64,000 nucleotides of DNA from Calliopsis andreniformis (Eukaryota; Arthropoda; Insecta; Hymenoptera; Andrenidae). The position numbers were made by a program, and so were the translations under genes. Positions 13,080 through 26,300 of the stretch are shown here, one piece after another (within the stretch, counting starts at the first letter, position 1; each line of letters opens with the position of its first letter). Location of the stretch: contig NW_027480543.1 in the NCBI RefSeq assembly GCF_051401765.1, positions 868,001 to 932,000 on the forward strand. Reading direction: 5' to 3'. A model generated the notes under the pieces. That model searched no databases. It saw nothing but the letters and a program-made list of their open reading frames with translations, and had not been told where the DNA came from.

Positions 13080-15885
13080 CTAGGATTGGAGATTGATTAT
13101 TGAGGATTGAAGATTGAGGATTGATGATTGAGGATTGAGAATTGAGAGTTGGGGATGAGAACTGAGGGTTGAGGATTGAGGTTTGAGAAATGAGGATTGA
13201 GGATTGAGGATTGAGGACAGAAGGTTGAGTATTGAGAATTGAGGATTGAGGATTGAGGATTGAGGATTGAGAATTGAGGATGAGGACTGTGGGTTGAGAA
13301 TTGAGGTTTGAGAAATGAGGATTGAGGATTGAGAATTGAGGATTGAGGGTTGAGGATTGATGATTGGTTATTGAAGATTGAGTATTGATCACTGAGTATT
13401 GAGGATTGAGGATTGAGGATTGAGGATTGAAGATTGAGGATTGAAAATTGAGTATTGAGGATTGAAGATTGAGGATTGAGGATTGAGGATTGAGGATAGA
13501 GGATTGAAGATTGAGTATTGAGGATTGAAGATTGAGGATTGTGCATTGAGGATTGAGGATGGAGGATGAGGGCTGAGGGTTGAGGATTGCGGTTTGAGTA
13601 TTGTATCCTGAGATTTCAGGATATTCTATTGAGTATTGAGGATTGAGGATTGATGGTTGAGTACTGAGGACTGAGGATTGACGATTGAAGGTTGAGTATT
13701 GACGATTCAGAATTGAGGTTTGAGGACTGAGGATTGAGGATTGAAGATTGAGTATTGAGGATTGAAGATTGAAGATTGAGGTTTGAGGATTGAGGATTGA
13801 GGATGATGTCTGAGGGTTGAGGACTGAGGTTTGAGGACTCTGGACTGAGGATTGAGGACTGAGGATTGAGGATGAGGGCTGAGGGTCGGGGATTGAGGTT
13901 TGACAGCTGAGGACTGAGTATTGAGGGTTGAGAATTAAGGATCGTTGATAGAGGATTGAAGATTGAGGATTGGGTATTGAGGATTGAAGACTGAGGGTTG
14001 AGGATTGAGGATTGGGGATTGAGGATGTAGGATTGGAGATTGATTAATGAGGATTGAAGATTGAGGATTGAGGATTGAGAATTGAGAATTGAGGGTGAGG
14101 ACTGAGGTTTGAGGATTGAGGTTTGAGGAACGAGGATTGAGGGTTGAGGATTGATGACTGAGGATTGACGATTGAGTATCGAAGATTGAGGATTGATGAC
14201 GGAGGATTGAGGACTGAGGATTGAGGATTGAGGATTGATGATTGAGGATTGCGAATTAGGGATTGAAGATTGAAGATTGAGGATTGGGTATTGAGGATTG
14301 TAGAATGAGGATTGAGGATTGAGGATTGGGGATTGAGGATTGAGGATTGAAAATTGAGTATTGAGGATTGAAGATTGAGGATTGAGGATTGAGGAATGAG
14401 GATTGAGGATTGAAGATTGAGTATTGAGAATTGAAGATTGAGGATTGAGGATGAGGATTGAGGATGGAGGATGAGGGCTGAGGGTTGAGGATTAAGGTTT
14501 GAGTATTGAATCCTGAGAATTCAGGATATTCTATTGTGTATAGAGAATTGAGGATTGATGGTTGAGTACTGAGGACTGAGGATTGAGGATTGAAGGTTGA
14601 GTATTGAGGATTCAGAATTGAGGATTGAGGACTGAGGATTGAGGATGAGGGCTGAGGATCGGGGATTGAGGTTTGACGGCTGAGGACTGAGTATTGAGGA
14701 TTGAGAATTAAGGATTGTTGATACAGGATTGACGATTGAGGATTGGGTATTGAGGATTGAAGAATGAGGATTGAGGATTGAGGATTGGGGATTGAGGGTG
14801 TAGGATTGGAGATTGATTAATGAGGATTGAAGATTGAGGATTGAGGATTGAGAATTGAGAATTGAAAATTCAGGGTAAGGACTGAGGTTTGAGGATTGAG
14901 GTTTGACGAACGAGGATAGAGGATTGAGGATTGAGGACTGAGGATTGACGATAGAGAATCGAAGATTGAGGATTGATGACTGAGGATTGAGGACTGAGGA
15001 TTGAGGATTGAGGATTGAGGATTGAAGATTGAGTATTGAGGATTGAAAGTTGAGGATTGTGGATTGAGGATTAAGGATTGAGGATTGAATATTGAGGATT
15101 GAGGATTGAGTATCTAGGATTGAAGATTGAGGATTGAGGATTGAGGATTGAGGATTGAGGATGGAGGATGAGGGCTGAGGGTTGTGGATTGAGGTTTGAG
15201 TATTGAATCCTGAGAATTCAGGATATTCTATTTAGTATTGAGAATTGAGGATTGATGGTTGAGTATTGAGGACTGAGGATTGAGGCTTGAAGGTTGAGTA
15301 TGGAAGATTCAGGATTGAGGTTTGAGGACTGAGGATTGAGGATTGAAGATTGAGTATTAGGGATCGAAGATTGAGGATTGAGGATTGAGGATTGAGGATT
15401 GAGGATGATGACTGAGGGTTGAGGATTGAGGTTTGAGGACTGAGGACTGAGGATTGAAGACTGAGGGCTGAGGATGAGGGCAGAGGGTCAGGGATTGAGG
15501 TTTGACGAATGAGGGTTGAGGATTGAGGATTGAGAATTGAGGATTGATGATTGAGGATTGAAGATTGAGGATTGGGTGTTGAGGATTGAAGAATGAGGAT
15601 TGAGGATTGAAGATTGAGGATCTAGGATTGGAGATTGATTATTGAGGATGGCAGATAGAGGATTGAGGATTGAGGATTGGGAATCTAGAATTGGAGATTG
15701 ATTATTGAGGATTGAAGATTGAGGATTGACGATTGAGGATTGAGAATTGAGAATTGAGGATGAGGACTGAGGGTTGAGGATTGAGGTTCGAGAAATGAGG
15801 ATTGAGGATTGAGGATTGAGGATTGAGGATTGAGGATTGAGGATTGTGTATTGAAGATTGAGTATTGATCACTGAGGAATGAGGA
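13080..15885. repeat. Diverged heptamer stretch with closely spaced hairpins
   Basis: Still heptameric, but with many private variants: GATTAATGAG, GAACGAGG, GAGGATGTAGG, ACGGCTGAGG, TTTAGTATTG. Hairpins at 13604, 14510 and 15207 are only 906 and 697 bp apart. A local repeat pairs 14,026 with about 14,804. It shows less recent homogenisation than its flanks. The GGATCGGGG and ACGGCTGAGG variants at about 14,650 recur near 63,290. Confidence 0.7.
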
Positions 15886-17330
15886 TTGAGGATTGAGGGT
15901 TGAAGATTGAATATTGAGGATTGAAGATTGAGGATTGATGATTAAGGATAGAGGATGGAGCATGAGGGCTGAGGTTTGAGGATTGAAGTTTGAGGACTGA
16001 GGACTGAGGATTGAGGATTGAGAATTGAGGATTGAGGATTGAGTATTGAGGATTGAAAATTGAGTATTGAGGATTGAAGATTGAGGATTGAGGATTGACG
16101 ATTGAGGATTGAGGATTGAGGATTGAGGATTAAGGATTGAAGATTGAAGATTGAGGATTGAGGATTGAGGATTGAGGATTGACGATTGAGGATTGAAGAT
16201 TGAGCATTGGGGATTGAGGATTGGCGATTGAGGATTGAGTATTGAGAATTGAGGATTGATGGTTGAGTATTGAGGATTCTTGGCTGAGGGCTGTGTGTTG
16301 AATATTGAGGGTTGAGGATTGAGGATTGAGGATTGAGGATTGAGGATTGAAGATTGAGTATTGATGATTGAATACTGAGGATTGAGGATTGAGGTTTGAG
16401 GATTGAGGACGAGGACTGACGGTAGAGGATTGAGGTTTGAGGATTGAGGACTGAGGATTGAGGACTGAGGATTGAGGATTGAGGATTGAGCATTGAGGAT
16501 TGAAGATTGAAGACTGGGGATTGAGGATTGAAGGTTGAGAATTAAGGATTGAAGATTGTGGATTGAGGATCTAGAATTGGAGATTGATTATTGAGGATTG
16601 AAGATTGAGGATTGAGGATTGAGGATTGAGGATTGAGAATTGAGAATGAGGACTGAGGGTTGAGGATTGAGGTTTGAGGAATGAGGATTGAGGGTTGAGG
16701 ATTGAGGATTGAGGATTGAGGAATGAGGATTGAGGATTGAGGATTGGGGATTGAATATTGAGTACTGAGGATTGAAGATTGAGGATTGAGGATTGAGGAT
16801 TGAGGATGGAGGATGAGGGCTGAGGGTTGAGGTTTGAGGTTTGAGTATTGAATCCTGAGAATTCAGGATATTCTATTGAGTATTGAGAATTGGGGATTGA
16901 TGGTTGAGTACTGAGGACTGAGGATTGAGGATTGAAGGTTGAGTATTGAGGATTCAGAGTTGAGGTTTGTGGGCTGAGGACTGAGGATTGAAGATTGAGT
17001 ATTGAGGATTGAATATTGAGGATTGAGGATTGAGGATTGAGGATTGAGGATGATGTCTGAGGGTTGAGGATTGAGGTTTGAAGACTGAGGTCTGAGGATT
17101 GAGGACTGAGAATTGAGGATGAGGGCTGAGGGTCGGGGATTGAGGTTTGACGACAGAGGACTGAGGATTGAGGATTGAGAATTCAGGATTGTTGATAGAG
17201 GATTGAATATTGAGGATTGGGTATTGAGGATTGAAGAATGAGGATTGAGGATTGAGGATTGAGTATTGAGGGTTGAGGATCTAGGATTAGAGATTGATTA
17301 TTGAGGATTGAAGATTGGGGATTGAGGATT
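15885..17330. repeat. Module C, copy 3
   Basis: Copy of 11,085-12,520 at offset 4800-4807, with the hairpin at 16852. Differences include GGAGCATGAGG near 15,958 and one extra heptamer near 17,041. Confidence 0.78.
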
Positions 17331-17834
17331 GAGGATTGAGGATCTAGGATTGGAGATTGATTATTGAGGATTGAAGATTGAGGATTGATGATTGAGGATT
17401 GAGAATTGAGAGTTGGGGATGAGGACTGAGGGTTGAGGATTGAGGTTTGAGAAATGAGGAATGAGGATTGAGGTTTGAGAAATGAGGAATGAGGATTGAG
17501 GATTGAGGACAGAAGATTGAGTATTGAGAATGGAGGATTGAGGATTGAGGATTGAGGATTGAGAATTGAGGATGAGGACTGAGGGTTGAGAATTGAGGTT
17601 TGAGAAATGAGGATTGAGGATTGAGGATTGAGGATTGAGGGTTGAGGATTGATGATTGGTTATTGAAGATTGAGTATTGATCACTGAGTATTGAGGATTG
17701 AGGATTGAGGATTGAGGATTGAAGATTGAATATTGAGGATTGAAGATTGAGGATTGAGGATTGAGGGTTGAGGATGGAGGGTTGAGGATCTAGGATTGGA
17801 GATTGATTATTGAGGATTGAAGATTGGGGATTGA

Positions 17835-20355
17835 GGATTGAGGATTGAGGATTGAGAATTGAGGATGAGGACTGAGGCTTGAGAATTGAGGTTTGAGAAA
17901 TGAGGATTGAGGATTGAGGATTGAGGATTGAAGGTTGAGGATTGATGATTGGTTATTGAAGATTGAGTATTGATCACTGAGTATTGAGGATTGAGGATTG
18001 AGGATTGAGGATTGAGGATTGAGGATTGAGGATTGAGGATTGAGGATTGAGGATATGAATTGAGGATTGATGATTGAGGGCTGAAGATTGAATATTGAGG
18101 ATTGAAGATTGAGGACTGATGATTAAGGAATGAGGATGGAGGATGAGGGCTGAGGGTTGAGGATTGAAGTTTGAGGACTGAGGACTGAGGATTGAGGATT
18201 GTGGATTGAGGATTGAGGATTGAAGATTGAATATTGAGGATTGAATGTTGAGAATTGAGGATTGAGGGTTGAGTGTGGAGGATGAGGGCTGAGGGTTGAG
18301 GATTGAGGTTTGAGGACTGAGGACTGAGGATTGAGGATCGAGAGTTGAGGATTGAGGATTGAGGATTGAGGATTGAGGATTGAGAATTGAGGATTGATGA
18401 TTGAGGGCTGAAGATTGAATATTGAGGATTGAAGATTGAGGATTGATGATTAAGGATTGAGGATGGAGGATGAGGGCTGAGGGTTGACGATTGAGGTTTG
18501 AGGACTGAGGACTGAGGATTGAGGATTGAGAATTGAGGATTGAGGGTTGAAGATTGAAGATTGAGGATTGGGTACTGAGGATTGAAGAATGAGGATTGAG
18601 GATTGAGGATTGAGGATTGAGGATTGAGGATTGAGGATTGAGGATGGAGGATGAGGGCTGAGGGTTGAGGATTGCGGTTTGAGTATTGAATCCTGAGAAT
18701 TCAGGATATTCTATTCAGTATTGAGGATTGAGGATTGATGGTTGAGTACTGAGGACTGAGGATTGAGGATTGAAGGTTGAGGATTGAGGATTGAGGGTTG
18801 AGTGTGGAGGATGAGGGCTGAGGGTTGAGGATTGAGGTTTGAGGACTGAGGACTGAGGATTGAGGATTGTGTGTTGAAGATTGAGTATTGATCACTGAGG
18901 ATTGAGGATTGAGGATTGAGGATTGAGGATTGAGGGTTGAAGATTGAATATTGAGGATTGAAGATTGAGGATTGATGATTAAGGATAGAGGATGGAGGAT
19001 GTGGGCTGAGGTTTGAGGATTGAAGTTTGAGGACTGAGGACTGAGGATTGAGGATTGAGAATTGAGGATTGAGGATTGAGGATGATGTCTGAGGGTTGAG
19101 GATTGAGGTTTGAAGACTGAGGTCTGAGGATTGAGGACTGAGAATTGAGGATGAGGGCTGAGGGTCGGGGATTGAGGTTTGACGACAGAGGACTGAGGAT
19201 TGAGGATTGAGAATTCAGGATTGTTGATAGAGGATTGAATATTGAGGATTGGGTATTGAGGATTGAAGAATGAGGATTGAGGATTGAGGATTGAGTATTG
19301 AGGGTTGAGGATCTAGGATTAGAGATTGATTATTGAGGATTGAAGATTGGGGATTGAGGATTGAGGATTGAGGATCTAGGATTGGAGATTGATTATTGAG
19401 GATTGAAGATTGAGGATTGATGATTGAGGATTGAGAATTGAGAGTTGGGGATGAGGACTGAGGGTTGAGGATTGAGGTTTGAGAAATGAGGAATGAGGAT
19501 TGAGGATTGAGGACAGAAGATTGAGTATTGAGAATTGAGGATTGAGGATTGAGAATTGAGGATGAGGACTGAGGGTTGAGAATTGAGGTTTGAGAAATGA
19601 GGATTGAGGATTGAGGATTGAGGATTGAGGGTTGAGGATTGATGATTGGTTATTGAAGATTGAGTATTGATCACTGAGTATTGAGGATTGAGGATTGAGG
19701 ATTGAGGATTGAAGATTGAATATTGAGGATTGAAGATTGAGGATTGAGGATTGAGGGTTGAGGATGGAGGATGAGGGCTGAGGGTTGAGGATTGAAGTTT
19801 GAGGACTGAGGACTGAGGATTGAGGATTGAGAATTGAGGATTGAGGATTGAGGATTGAGTATTGAGGGTTGAGGATCTAGGATTGGAGATTGATTATTGA
19901 GGATTGAAGATTGGGGATTGAGGATTGAGGATTGAGGATCTAGGATTGGAGATTGATTATTGAGGATTGAAGATTGAGGATTGATGATTGTGGATTGTGG
20001 ATTGAGAATTGAGAGTTGAGGATGAGGACTGAGGGTTGAGGATTGAGGTTTCAGAAATGAGGATTGAGGATTGAGGATTGAGAATTGAGGATGAGGACTG
20101 AGGGTTGAGAATTGAGGTTTGAGAAATGATGATTGAGGATTGAGGATTGAGGATTGAGGGTTGAGGATTGATGATTGGTTATTGAAGATTGAGTATTGAT
20201 CACTGAGTATTGAGGATTGAGGATTGAGGATTGAGGATTGAAGATTGAATATTGAGGATTGAAGATTGAGGATTGAGGATTGAGGGTTGAGGATGGAGGA
20301 TGAGGGCTGAGGGTTGAGGATTGAAGATTGAGGACTGAGGACTAAGGATTGAGGA
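17835..20355. repeat. 2.52-kb nested repeat, copy 1
   Basis: Begins in the ACTGAGGCTTGAG segment and includes the rare GGATATGAATTGAGG (near 18,052) and the hairpin at 18690. It recurs at offset 2524 starting near 20,355. Upstream of about 17,830 the two copies differ. Confidence 0.8.
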
Positions 20356-23300
20356 TTGAGGATTGAGGATTGAGGATTGAGAATTGAGGATGAGGACTGA
20401 GGCTTGAGAATTGAGGTTTGAGAAATGAGGATTGAGGATTGAGGATTGAGGATTGAGGGTTGAGGATTGATGATTGGTTATTGAAGATTGAGTATTGATC
20501 ACTGAGTATTGAGGATTGAGGATTGAGGATTGAGGATTGAGGATTGAGGATTGAGGATTGAGGATTGAGGATTGAGGATATGAATTGAGGATTGATGATT
20601 GAGGGCTGAAGATTGAATATTGAGGATTGAAGATTGAGGACTGATGATTAAGGAATGAGGATGGAGGATGAGGGCTGAGGGTTGAGGATTGAAGTTTGAG
20701 GACTGAGGACTGAGGATTGAGGATTGTGGATTGAGGATTGAGGATTGAAGATTGAATATTGAGGATTGAATGTTGAGAATTGAGGATTGAGGGTTGAGTG
20801 TGGAGGATGAGGGCTGAGGGTTGAGGATTGAGGTTTGAGGACTGAGGACTGAGGATTGAGGATCGAGAGTTGAGGATTGAGGATTGAGGATTGAGGATTG
20901 AGGATTGAGAATTGAGGATTGATGATTGAGGGCTGAAGATTGAATATTGAGGATTGAAGATTGAGGATTGATGATTAAGGATTGAGGATGGAGGATGAGG
21001 GCTGAGGGTTGACGATTGAGGTTTGAGGACTGAGGACTGAGGATTGAGGATTGAGAATTGAGGATTGAGGGTTGAAGATTGAAGATTGAGGATTGGGTAC
21101 TGAGGATTGAAGAATGAGATTGAGGATTGAGGATTGAGGATTGAGGATTGAGGATTGAGGATTGAGGATGGAGGATGAGGGCTGAGGGTTGAGGATTGCG
21201 GTTTGAGTATTGAATCCTGAGAATTCAGGATATTCTATTCAGTATTGAGGATTGAGGATTGATGGTTGAGTACTGAGGACTGAGGATTGAGGATTGAAGG
21301 TTGAGGATTGAGGATTGAGGGTTGAGTGTGGAGGATGAGGGCTGAGGGTTGAGGATTGAGGTTTGAGGACTGAGGACTGAGGATTGAGGATTGTGTGTTG
21401 AAGATTGAGTATTGATCACTGAGGATTGAGGATTGAGGATTGAGGATTGAGGATTGAGGGTTGAAGATTGAATATTGAGGATTGAAGATTGAGGATTGAT
21501 GATTAAGGATAGAGGATGGAGGATGTGGGCTGAGGTTTGAGGATTGAAGTTTGAGGACTGAGGACTGAGGATTGAGGATTGAGAATTGAGGATTGAGGAT
21601 TGAGGATGATGTCTGAGGGTGAGGATTGAGGTTTGAAGACTGAGGTCTGAGGATTGAGGACTGAGAATTGAGGATGAGGGCTGAGGGTCGGGGATTGAGG
21701 TTTGACGACAGAGGACTGAGGATTGAGGATTGAGAATTCAGGATTGTTGATAGAGGATTGAATATTGAGGATTGGGTATTGAGGATTGAAGAATGAGGAT
21801 TGAGGATTGAGGATTGAGTATTGAGGGTTGAGGATCTAGGATTAGAGATTGATTATTGAGGATTGAAGATTGGGGATTGAGGATTGAGGATTGAGGATCT
21901 AGGATTGGAGATTGATTATTGAGGATTGAAGATTGAGGATTGATGATTGAGGATTGAGAATTGAGAGTTGGGGATGAGGACTGAGGGTTGAGGATTGAGG
22001 TTTGAGAAATGAGGAATGAGGATTGAGGATTGAGGACAGAAGATTGAGTATTGAGAATTGAGGATTGAGGATTGAGAATTGAGGATGAGGACTGAGGGTT
22101 GAGAATTGAGGTTGAGAAATGAGGATTGAGGATTGAGGATTGAGGATTGAGGGTTGAGGATTGATGATTGGTTATTGAAGATTGAGTATTGATCACTGAG
22201 TATTGAGGATTGAGGATTGAGGATTGAGGATTGAAGATTGAATATTGAGGATTGAAGATTGAGGATTGAGGATTGAGGGTTGAGGATGGAGGATGAGGGC
22301 TGAGGGTTGAGGATTGAAGTTTGAGGACTGAGGACTGAGGATTGAGGATTGAGAATTGAGGATTGAGGATTGAGGATTGAGTATTGAGGGTTGAGGATCT
22401 AGGATTGGAGATTGATTATTGAGGATTGAAGATTGGGGATTGAGGATTGAGGATTGAGGATCTAGGATTGAGATTGATTATTGAGGATTGAAGATTGAGG
22501 ATTGATGATTGTGGATTGTGGATTGAGAATTGAGAGTTGAGGATGAGGACTGAGGGTTGAGGATTGAGGTTTCAGAAATGAGGATTGAGGATTGAGGATT
22601 GAGAATTGAGGATGAGGACTGAGGGTTGAGAATTGAGGTTTGAGAAATGAGGATTGAGGATTGAGGATTGAGGATTGAGGGTTGAGGATTGATGATTGGT
22701 TATTGAAGATTGAGTATTGATCACTGAGTATTGAGGATTGAGGATTGAGGATTGAGGATTGAAGATTGAATATTGAGGATTGAAGATTGAGGATTGAGGA
22801 TTGAGGTTGAGGATGGAGGATGAGGGCTGAGGGTTGAGGATTGAAGATTGAGGACTGAGGACTGAGGATTGAGGATTGAGGATTGAGGATTGAGAATTGA
22901 GGATGAGGACTGAGGCTTGAGAATTGAGGTTTGAGAAATGAGGATTGAGGATTGAGGATTGAGGATTGAGGGTTGAGGATTGATGATTGGTTATTGAAGA
23001 TTGAGTATTGATCACTGAGTATTGAGGATTGAGGATTGAGGATTGAGGTTTGAGGATTGAGGATTGAGGATTGAGGATTGAGGATTGAGGATATGAATTG
23101 AGGATTGATGATTGAGGGCTGAAGATTGAATATTGAGGATTGAAGATTGAGGACTGATGATTAAGGAATGAGGATGGAGGATGAGGGCTGAGGGTTGAGG
23201 ATTGAAGTTTGAGGACTGAGGACTGAGGATTGAGGATTGAGAATTGAGGATTGAGGATTGAGGGTTGAGTATTGAGGGTTGAGGATCTAGGATTGGAGAT

Positions 23301-26300
23301 TGATTATTGAGGATTGAAGATTGGGGATTGAGGATTGAGGATTGAGGATCTAGGATTGGAGATTGATTATTGAGGATTGAAGATTGAGGATTGATGATTG
23401 TGGATTGTGGATTGAGAATTGAGAGTTGAGGATGAGGACTGAGGGTTGAGGATTGAGGTTTCAGAAATGAGGATTGAGGATTGAAGATTGAGGATTGAAG
23501 ATTGAGTATTGAGAATTGAGGATTGAGGATTGTGGATTGAGGACTGAGAATTGAGGATGAGGGCTGAGGGTTGAGAATTTAGGTTTGAGAGATGAGGATT
23601 GAGGATTGAGGATTGTGGATTGAGGGTTGAGGATTGATGATTGGGTATTGAAGATTGAGTATTGATCACTGAGCATTGAGGATTGAGGATTGTGGATTGA
23701 GGATTGAGGATTGAAGATTGAATATTGAGGATTGAATGTTGAGAATTGAGGATTGAGGGTTGAGTGTGGAGGATGAGGGCTGAGGGTTGAGGATTGAGGT
23801 TTGAGGACTGAGGACTGAGGATTGAGGATCGAGAGTTGAGGATTGAGGATTGAGGATTGAGGATTGAGGATTGAGAATTGAGGATTGATGATTGAGGGCT
23901 GAAGATTGAATATTGAGGATTGAAGATTGAGGATTGATGATTAAGGATTGAGGATGGAGGATGAGGGCTGAGGGTTGACGATTGAGGTTTGAGGACTGAG
24001 GACTGAGGATTGAGGATTGAGAATTGAGGATTGAGGGTTGAGGATTGAAGATTGAGGATTGGGTACTGAGGATTGAAGAATGAGGATTGAGGATTGAGGA
24101 TTGAGGATTGAGGATTGAAGGTTGAGTATTGATGACTGAATATTGAGGATTGAGGATTGAGGTTTGAGGATTGAGGACGAGGACTGACGGTAGAGGATTG
24201 AGGTTTGAGGATTGAGGACTGAGGATTGAGGACTGAGGATTGAGGATTGAGGATTGAGGATTGAGGATTGAGAATTGAGAATGAGGACTGAGGGTTGAGG
24301 ATTGAGGTTTGAGGAATGAGGATTGAGGGTTGAGGATTGAGGATTGAGGATTGAGGAATGAGGATTAAGGATTGAGGATTGGAGATTGATTATTGAGGAT
24401 TCAAGATTGAGGATTGAGGATTGAGGATTGAGGATTGAGAATTGAGAATGAGGACTGAGGGTTGAGGATTGAGGTTTGAGGAATGAGGATTGAGGGTTGA
24501 GGATTGAGGATTGAGGATTGAGGAATGAGGATTAAGGATTGAGGATTGGGGATTGAATATTGAGTACTGAGGATTGAAGATTGAGGATTGAGGATTGAGG
24601 ATTGAGGATGGAGGATGAGGGCTGAGGGTTGAGGTTTGAGGTTTGAGTATTGAATCCTGAGAATTCAGGATATTCTATTGAGTATTGAGAATTGGGGTTT
24701 GATGGTTGAGTACTGGGGACTGAGGATTGAGGATTGAAGGTTGAGTATTGAGGATTCAGAATTGAGGTTTGTGGGCTGAGGATTGAGGATTGAAGATTGA
24801 GTATTGAGGATTGAAGATTGAGGATTGAGGATTGAGGATTGAGGATTGAGGATGATGTCTGAGGGTTGAGGATTGAGGTTTGAGGACTGAGGACTGAGGA
24901 TTGAGGACTGAGAATTGAGGATGAGGGCTGAGGGCCGGGGATTGAGGTTTGACGACAGAGGACTGAGGATTGAGGATTGAGAATTCAGGATTGTTGATAG
25001 AGGAATGAACATTGAGGATTGGGTACTGAGGATTGAAGAATGAGGATTGAGGATTGAGGATTGAGTATTGAGGGTTGAGGATCTAGGATTGGAGATTGAT
25101 TATTGAGGATTGAAGATTGGGGATTGAGGATTGAGGATTGAGGATCTAGGATTGGAGATTGATTATTGAGGATTGAAGATTGAGGATTGATGCTTGAGGA
25201 TTGAGAATTGAGAGTTGGGGATGAGGACTGAGGGTTGAGGATTCAGGTTTGAGAAATGAGGAATGAGGATTGAGGATTGAGGACAGAAGATTGAGTATTG
25301 AGAATTGAGGATTGAGGATTGAGGATTGAGGATTGAGAATTGAGGATGAGGACTGAGGGTTGAGAATTGAGGTTTGAGAAATGAGGATTGAGGATTGAGG
25401 ATTGAGGATTGAGGGTTGAGGATTGATGATTGGTTATTGAAGATTGAGTATTGATCACTGAGTATTGAGGATTGAGGATTGAGGATTGAGGATTGAAGAT
25501 TGAATATTGAGGATTGAAGATTGAGGATTGAGGATTGAGGGTTGAGGATGGAGGATGAGGGCTGAGGGTTGACGATTGAGGTTTGAGGACTGCGGACTGA
25601 GGATTGAGGATCGAGAGTTGAGGATTGAGGATTGAGGATTGAGTATTGAGGGTTGAGGATCTAGGATTGGAGATTGATTATTGAGGATTGAAGATTGGGG
25701 ATTGAGGATAGAGGATTGAGGATCTAGGATTGGAGATTGATTATTGAGGAATGAAGATTGAGGATTGATGATTGTGGATTGTGGATTGAGAATTGAGAGT
25801 TGAGGATGAGGACTGAGGGTTGAGGATTGAGGTTTCAGAAATGAGGATTGAGGATTGAAGATTGAGGATTGAAGATTGAGTATTGAGAATTGAGGATTGA
25901 GGATTGTGGATTGAGGACTGAGAATTGAGGATGAGGGCTGAGGGTTGAGAATTGAGGTTTGAGAGATGAGGATTGAGGATTGAGGATTGAGGATTGAGGG
26001 TTGAGGATTGATGATTGGGTATTGAAGATTGAGTATTGATCACTGAGTATTGAGGATTGAGGATTGAGGATTGAGGATTGAGGATTGAAGATTGAATATT
26101 GAGGATTGAATGTTGAGGATTGAGGATTGAGGGTTGAGTGTGGAGGATGAGGGCTGAGGGTTGAGGATTGAGGTTTGAGGACTGAGGACTGAGGATTGAG
26201 GATCGAGAGTTGAGGATTGAGGATTGAGGATTGAGGATTGAGGATTGAGAATTGAGGATTGATGAATGAGGGCTGAAGATTGAATATTGAGGATTGAAGA

